The translations under genes were made by a program, and so were the position numbers. The notes under the pieces are model-generated. The model made no database searches. It had not been told where the DNA came from and saw only the letters and a list, made by a program, of their open reading frames with translations. Shown piece by piece: positions 20,002 through 27,080 of a stretch of 27,080 bases of DNA; position 1 is the first letter of the stretch, and each line of letters begins with the position of its first letter. The DNA comes from Chara braunii (taxonomy: Eukaryota; Streptophyta; Charophyceae; Charales; Characeae): contig BFEA01000191.1 in assembly GCA_003427395.1 (NCBI GenBank), forward strand, positions 489,338 through 516,417. The letters are read 5' to 3'.

Positions 20002-20513
20002 AAAAATTTCCCAGAATTAAATATTCATTCTATAGTAAAATTACATTTTAAATTTTAAATGTTTATTCCATCTTAAAAAATATAATTCCAATTTTAAAAT
20101 TTTTCGTCTTACTTGAGAATTTTCCTTTCGAGAATGGGGTATCCCTTCTTATTTGAATTGCATGCTAGAGATGGAATGAAAGTCTGGATGAGTTCATGAA
20201 ATATTTTAATTGGAGTGTCATTCTAAGTAAGGATTTTCGGTCATAAATAAGTTCATCCAATCCAAATTAGAAGATATTTGTTGTAGTAGAATGAAAGTTT
20301 AATTAAAACATTTCATAAGCTCGTCCAGACTTTCATTCCATCTTGAACAAATAGATGTAGTTGGAAGGGAGAGCTCATATTTAGACGGGAACTTATCAAA
20401 TAAAATTGAAAATTTTAGAATTTGACAAACATTGGAATGATAATTTATAAATATGAAGGATTTTTTTTTAATGGAATGTTTTTTCAACTTTCATTTCTCG
20501 TGGGAATTTTTTT
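20002..20513. mobile_element. AT-rich inverted-repeat element inside the LINE
   Basis: It interrupts the LINE frame between RT (VNWGNKT) and the connection region (GWWIHHQGV). The outer ends AAAAATTTCCCAGA and, in reverse complement, AAAAAAATTCCCACGA are similar. Inside, 20169-20211 and 20301-20343 form a 43-bp stem with 39 matches. The flanks AATAAGAG and GTTAAAAG agree at only 5 of 8 positions, so a target duplication is not established. Non-coding, probably a MITE. Confidence 0.65.
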
Positions 20514-20521
20514 GTTAAAAG

Positions 20522-21272
20522 TTTTATTTCCCCAGTTAACAATCATGTCTGAGATCGTTGTGAATCAGTCAAATAGTCTTCTGATTTCATCCATGTTTAT
20601 TGTTGTGGCATCTACCATAATTGTCAAGCCATCTGCAAACAACGAACAAATGGGGATTGCGTCGTCAGGGATGACCAAGATCTGCAGCTTCCGCAGGTTT
20701 TTGCTGACGTGTAGGTTCGTTGTATGTGCCTCTATCACAATTATGAAAAAGAAGGGTGTTAGAGGGTCTCCTTGTCTGACTGACCGTTGCAACGGGAAGA
20801 CCGGCGCCACCCTGCCATTGACTTGGACACACGTAGTGGCGTTATGATGCGGAATTTCGGTCCAACGCTGAAAAATAGGTCCAATGTTCATATTTCTCAT
20901 GCATCTGTCTAGAAATTGTCAATCTACATGATCGTAGGCTTTTTCGAAATCGATGAAGACCACAATCGCATTTTGTTTATCTTGTCTTGTGAGTTTGAGA
21001 AGTTCATTGACTAGTAGGATATTGTCGTCGATCCTACGCCCTGTAACGAATCCAGTCTGTGTGGGATGAATGATGTCGTCCGAGACTGGAATCAGGCGGT
21101 TTGTCAGGGCTTTCGCTAACATTTTATACACCATCGTCAGCAACGTTATTGGTCTATAGCTTCTGATATTCATCTTGTCCCCCTTTTTGAACAAAAGGGT
21201 GAAGACTCCCTGTCCCATCAGCTCGCCCATCTGCCCTATCTCCCACACCTGATTATAGAAGTTCATCATGTT
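20522..21272 (-). pseudogene. LINE reverse transcriptase domain, catalytic motif lost
   Basis: Palm and fingers of a non-LTR reverse transcriptase, which would copy LINE RNA at a nicked target. Motifs in order: FTLLFKKGD, SYRPITLLTMVYKMLAKAL, HPTQTGFVTGR, VFIDFEKAYD (motif A with its Asp), MNIGPIF..W, SVRQGDPLTPF (motif B), then FADGLTIMV. The last is motif C, which should read FADD; the second Asp is Gly. An in-frame TGA at about 20917 stands at a usual Trp between motif A and MRNMNIG. RT is the best-preserved LINE part, yet it is inactive by both lesions. Confidence 0.93.
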
Positions 21273-21274
21273 GT

Positions 21275-21862
21275 TATTGTATGCACCATCAATCTTAGGT
21301 AAGTTCTCATCCTAATCTACTTGATCGGGTCGTACATATATGCACAAAAGTTGTTAGCACAGATGATTCATCGGTTCAGTTTGGCCATTCGTTTCAGGGT
21401 GTCTACCTGACGACATGATCAGTCTAGTGCCACAAGCTTCCACCAACTTTTGTCATTGGAGACCGGTGAACCATAAATCCCTATCACAGACGATTGTCTT
21501 TGGCAACCCATATTCTGAAACCCATCACATCTGAAACTTTTGGATGACCAGTTTAGTCTTAGCTTCGCCCAATAAAGGAATGAACATAGCATACTTTGAT
21601 AATCGATCGACGATGATGATTACCTGACTATTACCATTTCGGTTCTTAATGAGAGTCGTGAAGTCAATTGAAATAGACTCACCTGGCTCACTTGGAATAG
21701 GTAGCGGTCTCAATAAACCCAGTGGGTTCTCATATGAGCGCTTATTTCTCTGGCAACTAAGGCAAGTCCGCACATAGGTTAGCACATTTTCCTTTATTCC
21801 TTTCCACTCAAAGTGTTCTCTAACATCTGCATATATATTCTTAAAACCGAAGTGCTCTTCAA
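21275..21862 (-). pseudogene. Gypsy B integrase, zinc finger end and catalytic core
   Basis: On the minus strand it begins inside the zinc finger (HFGFKNIYADVREHFEWKGI). It continues with CLSCQRNK (Cys pair), a single LRPLPIPSEPGES, SISIDFTTLI (first Asp), VIIIVDRLSKYAMFIPL, VCDRDLWF (second Asp) and GQTEPMNH (Glu), then PKIDGAYNNN. All three acidic catalytic residues are present, unlike gypsy A. The frame is broken near 21520 (frame change) and by stops near 21313 and about 21343. It is cut upstream by hAT-like copy 2 and downstream by the LINE. Confidence 0.9.
21855..21862. repeat. Target site duplication of copy 2, left (CTCTTCAA)
   Basis: Matches 23178-23185 (CTCTTCAT) at 7 of 8 positions. 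It falls within gypsy B integrase codons; removing the element and one repeat restores the frame. Confidence 0.8.
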
Positions 21863-22301
21863 CTATGAAACACCCGCGGACGCATCCGCGGGGCTGATCT
21901 CGGATGGTGGCCGCATATGTGGCCGCGTCCGCGACCGTCCTTGTCCGCGCCCGAACCTGATTTTACCAGAATTTTTCTGAATTAAATAATAGGTAAAAAA
22001 AAAAACAAATATGGAGTTGTAGGGAATTTTAAGCCCTACAACCACATATTTATTTTTTTGGAATCCGACTTTGTTTACGATTTTTTAAAAATTAAAAACT
22101 AAATTGGATTTAAAGAAAATAAAAAATATATATATATAAAGAAAAGCAGGAATTTTTTTTTGTCATTTTTTATCATGAGATATATGGTCCTTAAGTTGAT
22201 CTGTATTTTTTTTAGAAATGAATTTCGGTTTTTTGCCGGGGTATGAGCTGTTTTAAAAAAATGCAGATGCAGAATTTCAAAATAAATAAAGAAAAAAGGG
22301 G

Positions 22302-22302
<1 letters not shown>

Positions 22303-22334
<32 letters not shown>

Positions 22335-22354
22335 GAGTGAGTGAGTGAGTATGA

Positions 22355-22436
<82 letters not shown>

Positions 22437-22449
22437 CAAAGAACAAGTA

Positions 22450-22481
<32 letters not shown>

Positions 22482-22648
22482 CGGGCACGTGGTGGGTGGC
22501 GGGGGGGCGGGGCGACCCCTCCCCCACCAATCAATCAATCAATCAAGCAATCAATCAACAAAAAAAAAAGGCAAAATCGAATATTAAATCAATCAATCAA
22601 TCAAACGCGGGGTGAAGTGACGCCGCCCCCACCAATCAATCAATCAAT

Positions 22649-22691
<43 letters not shown>

Positions 22692-22784
22692 CAAAAAAAA
22701 GTAGCAAAATCGAATATTAAATGAATCCATCCATCCATCCATCCATACATACATACATACATACATACATACATACATCTATCC
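22303..22784. repeat. Compound microsatellite interior of copy 2, left of adapter
   Basis: (GATT)n, GTGA units, (GT)n, (GA)n, (GT)n, (CAAT)n blocks, then CATC and CATA. The segment CCCACCAATCAATC...CAACAAAAAA then GCAAAATCGAATATTAAAT occurs twice (22521-22587 and 22627-22721). GATT at left and AATC at right are complementary and could fold together. Confidence 0.9.
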
Positions 22785-22822
22785 ATGTCTCTTATACACA
22801 TCTAGATGTGTATAAGAGACAG
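22785..22822. other. Nextera mate-pair junction adapter (artefact)
   Basis: TGTCTCTTATACACATCT (22786-22803) is followed directly by AGATGTGTATAAGAGACAG (22804-22822), two Tn5 mosaic ends back to back. Only the first base (A instead of C at 22785) differs from the standard 38-nt Nextera mate-pair junction. Translating it gives the contaminant peptides [10 protein letters not shown] and MCIRDR. The flanks are probably two ends of a circularised fragment, not neighbours. Confidence 0.97.
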
Positions 22823-22990
22823 ATCCCCCATTCCTATACATCCTCCCATCCATCCTCCCATCCATCCTCCCATCCAGCCATTGATCCATCCATCCATCCA
22901 TCCACCCCCTCCATCCAACCTTCCTCTCACCCATCCATCCACCCACTCATCCATCCACCCATCCATCCATCCATCCATCCACCCATCTTT
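22823..22990. repeat. (CATC)n repeat right of the adapter
   Basis: Imperfect CATC/CCTCC tetranucleotide repeats to about 22988. Frames through them encode only His-Pro-Ser-Ile runs. Confidence 0.9.
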
Positions 22991-23177
22991 TTTGTGTGAG
23001 GGGGTGGGGCCGGGGTTGCGCCGCCCCATGGCGCTTCCCAAATCTCAAACCCCCTTCCCCTCTCGCCGCCATATGGTGTCAAAGCCGCGCGTCCCCGCGG
23101 ACGCGTCCGCGGGGTCGGCGGACTGCCCGCGTCCGCGGATTCGGCCAAGCTTGGCCGCCACCGAGGGGGATTCGTAG

Positions 23178-23185
23178 CTCTTCAT
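23178..23185. repeat. Target site duplication of copy 2, right (CTCTTCAT)
   Basis: Partner of 21855-21862, one mismatch. Confidence 0.8.
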
Positions 23186-23700
23186 CGTCATGACATTCTT
23201 CAATAATTACACTCTTGATTTGTTCTTGATGGGGAATGCATAATCTTTCTTCGGTCGTATCTACAAAGAAGAGTAAGTCATCAGTCATTCGATATTAGGG
23301 GAAGAGTTCACGGTTTCTTTATAGGGTCCCAATAATAGGACTCCATATCGGATCATTTGTATAACCCTTACGAATCTGTTCTTTAAGGTCATTCCCAATA
23401 TCGAGGTAGGAAACAATCGTTCCAAAAAAGTCAGCAGGCTTTGACAAAGCATCCGCAACCACATTAGACTTTCCTTTAATGGTCCCGAGTTCAAAGTCAA
23501 ATGTATCAACGAAAACGGACCATCTAACTAGCTTGTCAGAGAGTCGAGGTTGGGTTTTGATCCACTTCAAGGTAGAAAGGTCTAAGTAGCCTATGAAGTA
23601 TCTCCCTAACGAGTAGTGCTTCCATGTGTTTAGTGCAGCGAGGAGTTGGCCACTTTCTCCGACGGAAGTCTTTTGGACATAAACTCTATAGGTCTATTGT
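23178..23700 (-). pseudogene. Gypsy B RNase H end and integrase N-terminus
   Basis: On the minus strand the 23319-23570 frame gives KWIKTQPRLSDKLVRWSVF, then VDTFDFELGTIKGKSNVVAD and ADALSK. This is the conserved end of gypsy RNase H, which removes the RNA strand of the cDNA hybrid. The next frame (23079-23288) gives TDDLLFFVDTTEERLCIPHQ and SVIIEECHDDE, the linker and first His of the integrase zinc finger, then runs into hAT-like copy 2. The integrase continues at 21862. The frame shifts at about 23285-23320. Upstream RNase H residues (about 23575-23700) are readable but interrupted. Confidence 0.88.
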
Positions 23701-24900
23701 ACTATATACCTTAAAGGCATCCTGTTGTTGCACAACCCAATTCCATACTAAGTTGCGTCAGTATTGACGATAAAAAAGAAAGAAGGATAAACAATCTTTA
23801 AGATATGATAGTAAGTTAGTACATGTTTCAACTTTTTAAACGAGGGGTTACAAATTTTGTCCAATAACCAAGTTTTTTCCTTCTTCAGGTCTTCTCATAG
23901 GCGTAACTATCAATAAGAAGCTCCTAACGAACTTCTTGTAGTAACTAGCAAGTTCTAGAAAAAAATTGAGTTCGGTTACAATTTTTTGTCTTGGCCAATC
24001 TCAGATTGATGTGATGTTTTTCTCTTCGGACCTTAGTCCCTCTTCGTTTACTATATGCCCTAAGTACAATACCTCAGGCTTAGCAAACTCAAACTTCTTA
24101 AGATTCAATTAAAAGTTGTAAACGCGCACCTTCTGAAAAACCATTTGTAGGTGTTTATCGTGATCGTCAAGTGTCTTACTATACACGAGGATATCATCGA
24201 GATATACAACAACGAACTGATCCGGTCATTAACGAAACAATTCATTCATAGACCTTTCGAAGGTAGCAGGAGCATTAATCAGTCTGAAAGGCATAACCAC
24301 GAACTCATAGTGACCATACCTGGTCTTGATGGCTACCTTGTGTTGATTCTGAAGAGCCACCTCGATCTAGTGGTACCCTGACTTGAGATCAATCTTACTG
24401 ACGTACATACATCTCTGCAACTGATCCAATAAGTCGTCAATGCGTGGAAGTGGTTCTGCATTTTTCACTGTGACGGGATTCAACCCACGATAGTCAATAC
24501 AAAGTCCGAGTTCACCTTCCTTTTTGGGTACGAATACGAGAGGAGCACCATAAGGAGATGAACTTAGGTGAATCCATCCCTTTTCAGTTAGTTCTTATAG
24601 TTATTTCTTTAATTCTTTAAGTTTCCTAGGAGACATACGATAGATGGGATCGTTGAGAATCTTACCACTAGGAATAATCTCAATGGTATGCTTGATAGCA
24701 CACTTAGTAATTCACGCCGGCTCGGTCTGCAAGACTTAGTCCTTATACTCATAAGGTAATTTCTCAATAGAAGGAGGATAGGGTGAGGAACATTCACCTT
24801 CTCGCTTAACGAGCACCGTCATCATATCCTGATCCAACTTCTTCTTCAAGACCATTCATCTAAAGATCGGTTAACTCATACAAAAAAAAAGACAATGATG
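23700..24900 (-). pseudogene. Gypsy B reverse transcriptase
   Basis: LTR-retrotransposon reverse transcriptase, minus strand, interrupted by several stops and frame changes. Recognisable segments in order: [15 protein letters not shown] (about 24472-24520), [23 protein letters not shown] (catalytic Asp), [21 protein letters not shown] and VVYLDDILVYSK. YLDD lies at 24193-24204, so both motif C Asp residues remain. Decay is by stops (for example the residue after SGYH) rather than loss of the active site. It precedes RNase H in the normal Ty3/gypsy order. Confidence 0.88.
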
Positions 24901-24909
24901 AGTTAGATC

Positions 24910-25611
24910 CTGACTTGTGGTACTATTTAATAGCATTCAATTTGTATTTTTCGTCCTTTAGCTTTACAATCTTCTCTTTGTACTTGATATCTAGGTTGGC
25001 TTCCTCGTGGCAGTCCATTCTCAGAATCATGTCAAATGGTAAGTTCTTCTCAACTAAGGAAGACACTTCATGCAATATATGTTTGCCTTCCTTAGTACGT
25101 AAATAACACTTTACACGATCAACATACTGAAAGGCGTGATCGTGCTCTTGTCAACCAACATACACGTGATAGGTATAGGCAAGTCTTTTACCTTCATTCC
25201 CAGATCCAACTCACAAATTGCCTTCTCGAAAATTAAGGACCGCGTTGATCTAGAGTCTAACAAAGCACCTACTCGCGTACATGCAATCTGAATGTATGTC
25301 ATCATCAACTCACCCTTAGACTTTGCTTTCTTAGCCCACAAACTTCTTAAGGCAATTAGTTCATTTCCGATGTCATCAAGGGAATCATCCAGAGAGACAG
25401 AATATAAGACAGTGTCAGGTTGTTCCGGACGACGGGCCGAAGAAAAGTTATCCTCTGCCATATGAGTTGAGGGGTTGAAAGGGATGATCGACGCCTTACC
25501 TTCAACTGAACCTCTTGACTCAGTAGAAGCAGATGCTACTTCTACTGGCTGCTCCGTTTTTTGTTTCAAATGAGCAGGCAACATGCAATATTGTCCCCAG
25601 CAGTACCACAT
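24910..25611 (-). pseudogene. Gypsy B gag end and aspartic protease
   Basis: The 25111-25611 frame (166 codons) starts WYCWGQYCMLPAHL, perhaps a decayed gag zinc knuckle, followed by an acidic linker. A retropepsin starts near residue 115: GALLDSRSTRSLIFEK. The catalytic motif is normally D(S/T)G; here the Gly is Arg. After a frame change near 25120 the protease continues as LPFDMILRMDCHEEANLDIK, where the family has ILGMDW, so Gly and Trp are lost there too. The protease would cleave the polyprotein; this copy should be inactive. The more upstream gag is not identifiable. Confidence 0.75.
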
Positions 25612-25680
25612 TGGAGATATTGTCTGTTATTTGTTCGGTTTTGCTACTCTTCTCGAGTGAGTCTCATCTTTTCCTAAGGC

Positions 25681-25928
25681 TTACCGGTTGGCAGCTGCAA
25701 TACCGGGGTGCTCGGGAAAGGAGTGTGGTCTCTTCTTCTTTCTAATTCGAAGTGGTACCTTCCTTGTTAGCCACCAGGACAGTACGTCACCCTTTCCTGA
25801 CTCGTTGCCGCCTGTAACTTCACTCTCGGCCTCATCGAGGGATAACTTATGTATAGTGTCGTCGTCAAACACAACGAGTATATGGTCCCGTCTCTTTTGC
25901 CGCCACAAGACACGCTTCTCATGCCCAC
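25681..25928 (-). other. Unassigned open segment between gypsy B and nad5 fragment
   Basis: The 25681-25908 frame contains [19 protein letters not shown] and [20 protein letters not shown], then a basic tail. I do not recognise it. The [17 protein letters not shown] stretch faintly recalls Tudor-type beta-strands (YDDG...L.L..E), but that is weak. It could be part of gypsy B gag or a captured host exon. A different frame fuses it to nad5. Confidence 0.3.
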
Positions 25929-26292
25929 ATAGGGACCCAAAATGGAAATAGCACCTCTATCTAAAGTTTTCAAAGAAACTTTATACCCAAAACGTAAAAA
26001 TGATTTAGCTATGAAATCATTAAAAACCTTATCAAATAACCATCGCTTGTTAAAAAAACAATAGCACTTCGTGCCTAGTGTACTAGTTTCCAAAACATAT
26101 ATAAATTCATTTGCAAAAAAATTAACACAATACGCCAAAAATGCGCCTATATCACTAAACAAAAAGGGTATTAGTTTCATCATTCTTGGAGTGGCAAATT
26201 CTGACCAAAACATAATTTTGTTTTTTGGTAGTATGAAAATAGAATTTGCCTAAAAATGAGTACCTAAACCAATCATCATATCTTTGGCCCCG
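25929..26292 (-). pseudogene. nad5: Mitochondrial nad5 fragment (NUMT)
   Basis: A piece of NADH dehydrogenase subunit 5, a membrane proton-pumping subunit of respiratory complex I, displaced into transposon DNA. Minus-strand reading in order: AKDMMIGLGT, a TAG stop where Trp is usual, [92 protein letters not shown] and ILGPY. These follow the C-terminal part of plant nad5 continuously. Homology stops sharply at about 25929 and 26292. It covers about 120 of the roughly 670 residues of a full protein, so it is a fragment. The base composition is richer in A/T than its neighbours, as expected for mitochondrial DNA. Confidence 0.85.
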
Positions 26293-26501
26293 GACCATTC
26301 TTTACCACAGATACATATTTTTCTTTTACTTGTATCGTCATTTGCTCCCTTTGGAGCGAGAGGTCGCAAAACTGTCTACAATTATATACTTACCGACTAT
26401 GTGATATCGAGGCCTAGGCCGCGGCCAATGAGGCCCGGTCCACGACCTGTTTTTCAAAATATTTTTTTATACCCCTAAAAATATGTAAAATATATATCTG
26501 T

Positions 26502-26878
26502 GTAGCATACCGAACATGTTCGGCGCCCCACCAAGCAGCCGAACGTGTTCGGACACTCGGCCGAGCGGGAATCGAACATGTTCGGCCGAGTGCAAATTAG
26601 GCGACTACCGAGCGCGTCCTCATATGTGTGTGGTGTGTGGGGTGTGTGTGGGGTGTGTGTGGGGTATCTGGGTGTGTGTGTGTATGCTGTGTGTGTGTGT
26701 GTGTGTATGTTCAAGAGTGATGAGTGATTCCCTCCATGCCCCCGCAACCTCTCTCTATATAAAAAATAAATTAAAAAATAAAACAAATAAAAGCGTTCGG
26801 GCTCGGTCCATTTTGGGCCACGTTCGGGCTCAGTACCGAGCGTTCGGGTTTGGTCACTGAGCCCGAGCGCGATGCTAC
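26502..26878. mobile_element. Small inverted-repeat element nested in copy 3
   Basis: Perfect 7-bp ends GTAGCAT and ATGCTAC; the flanks are AT repeats, so a target duplication cannot be read. The left subterminal region holds three palindromes: CCGAACATGTTCGG (26510-26523), CCGAACGTGTTCGG (26539-26552) and TCGAACATGTTCGG (26572-26585). The right one holds GCGTTCGGG and CCGAGCG repeats (26793-26870). A GT-rich microsatellite lies between (26621-26706). Such clustered subterminal repeats resemble transposase-binding arrays (inference). Confidence 0.55.
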
Positions 26879-26880
26879 GC

Positions 26881-26893
26881 ATATATATATATA

Positions 26894-26926
<33 letters not shown>
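26881..26926. repeat. (AT)n microsatellite
   Basis: Alternating AT with one small interruption near 26896. It matches the AT tract at 10810-10828 in copy 1, into which the nested element of copy 3 appears to have inserted. Confidence 0.9.
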
Positions 26927-26931
<5 letters not shown>

Positions 26932-27080
26932 TTGGAAAACCCTACAATCCTACATTTTTAATTTTGGAATCCGACTTCCTTTAAGATTTTTAAAAAATAA
27001 AAAATTAAATTCAATTTAAACAAATTAAAAAAAAAAAAAAAAAAAAAAGCAGAAAATTTATTTTGTCATTTTTTATCATG

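Larger units (their letters stand above)
17960..21272 (-). mobile_element. 5'-truncated L1-type LINE inserted in gypsy B
   Basis: On the minus strand the order is RT fingers, palm, an inserted AT-rich element, RT thumb/connection, zf-RVT-like motif, C-terminus. Endonuclease and ORF1 are absent, which is usual for 5' truncation during target-primed insertion. It lies in the same orientation as gypsy B. The 5' junction is sharp: gypsy integrase IDGAYNNN at 21275 is followed at once by LINE residues MMNFYNQVWEIG. The 3' junction lies about 17950-17990. No poly-A and no convincing target duplication were found there. Confidence 0.8.
21863..23177. mobile_element. Non-autonomous hAT-like element, copy 2
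   Basis: The ends are CTATGAAAC and GATTCGTAG, as in copy 1, flanked by a near-perfect 8-bp duplication. The left subterminal part has CCGCGGACGCATCCGCGG and GGCCGCATATGTGGCCGC near-palindromes. The right part has a 22-bp perfect palindrome at 23093-23114 with the CGCGGACGCGTCCGCG core. The interior (22300-22990) is almost wholly simple repeat: GATT, GT, GA, CAAT, CATA, CATC. The mate-pair adapter at 22785-22822 sits inside it, so the true interior length is unknown. No transposase. Confidence 0.85.
26397..27080. mobile_element. Non-autonomous hAT-like element, copy 3 (runs off window)
   Basis: It starts CTATG and has GC-rich subterminal sequence (GGCCTAGGCCGCGGCC, GTCCACGACC shared with copy 1). 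From about 26927 it matches copy 2: GGGTTTGGAAAACCCTA parallels the AGGG...CCCTA hairpin, then TTTTGGAATCCGACTT and TTTTGTCATTTTTTATCATG recur. Its AT tract is interrupted by another element at 26502-26878. The right end and target duplication are outside the window. Confidence 0.65.

Noticed and set aside
22521-22721. Repeat-spacer pattern suggesting a CRISPR array
   Set aside because: The repeats are CAAT microsatellite with one duplicated segment; there are no regular unique spacers and the genome is eukaryotic.
22099-22724. Several open frames on both strands encoding Thr-His, Cys-Val or Asn-Gln-Ser runs
   Set aside because: They are translations of microsatellites, with no gene content.
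22721-23177. Open frames 22721-22999, 22806-23177 and 22802-23041
   Set aside because: They read through tetranucleotide repeats and the adapter; the peptides [10 protein letters not shown] and MCIRDR are adapter translations.

Overview
The window looks like intergenic, transposon-dense nuclear DNA from a plant-lineage (streptophyte) eukaryote. The grounds are Ty3/gypsy pol remnants of plant type, a plant-type L1 LINE with a zf-RVT-like zinc motif, a nuclear insertion of a plant-type mitochondrial nad5 fragment, many small inverted-repeat DNA elements, and long simple repeats. A charophyte such as Chara would fit but is only a guess. I recognise no intact host gene. The assembly is a draft: there is an 897-base N gap and an unremoved Nextera mate-pair junction.

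Layout. 1-690: microsatellites and a fold-back element abutting gypsy A. 691-2017 (+): 3' part of gypsy A pol (end of RNase H, integrase), followed by a putative LTR (2013 to about 3392) with a TATA box. 3393-5990: nothing recognisable. 5990-8480: a recurring palindromic motif and two copies of an inverted-repeat MITE. 8900-9830: a G-run hairpin and a diverged array of about 120-bp units. 10675-12198: hAT-like element copy 1, mostly gap. 13073-14092: a two-unit tandem duplication, each unit ending in a 140-bp tRNA-like fold-back; a third fold-back follows.

16460-25611 (-): gypsy B, read right to left as gag/protease, RT, RNase H, integrase, chromodomain, LTR. It is heavily nested. A 5'-truncated LINE (about 17960-21272) splits the integrase, an AT-rich inverted-repeat element sits inside the LINE, and hAT-like copy 2 (21863-23177) splits the integrase zinc-finger region, leaving an 8-bp duplication. 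The adapter lies inside copy 2, so the middle of that copy cannot be trusted as contiguous. 25929-26292 (-): nad5 fragment of mitochondrial origin. 26397-end: hAT-like copy 3, carrying another inverted-repeat element.

All pol genes carry stops or frameshifts and several have lost catalytic residues, so nothing here should be autonomous. The most interesting signals are the hAT-like family with GC-rich subterminal palindromes and a microsatellite interior, the tRNA-like 140-bp fold-backs, and the repeated palindrome around CTATAG.
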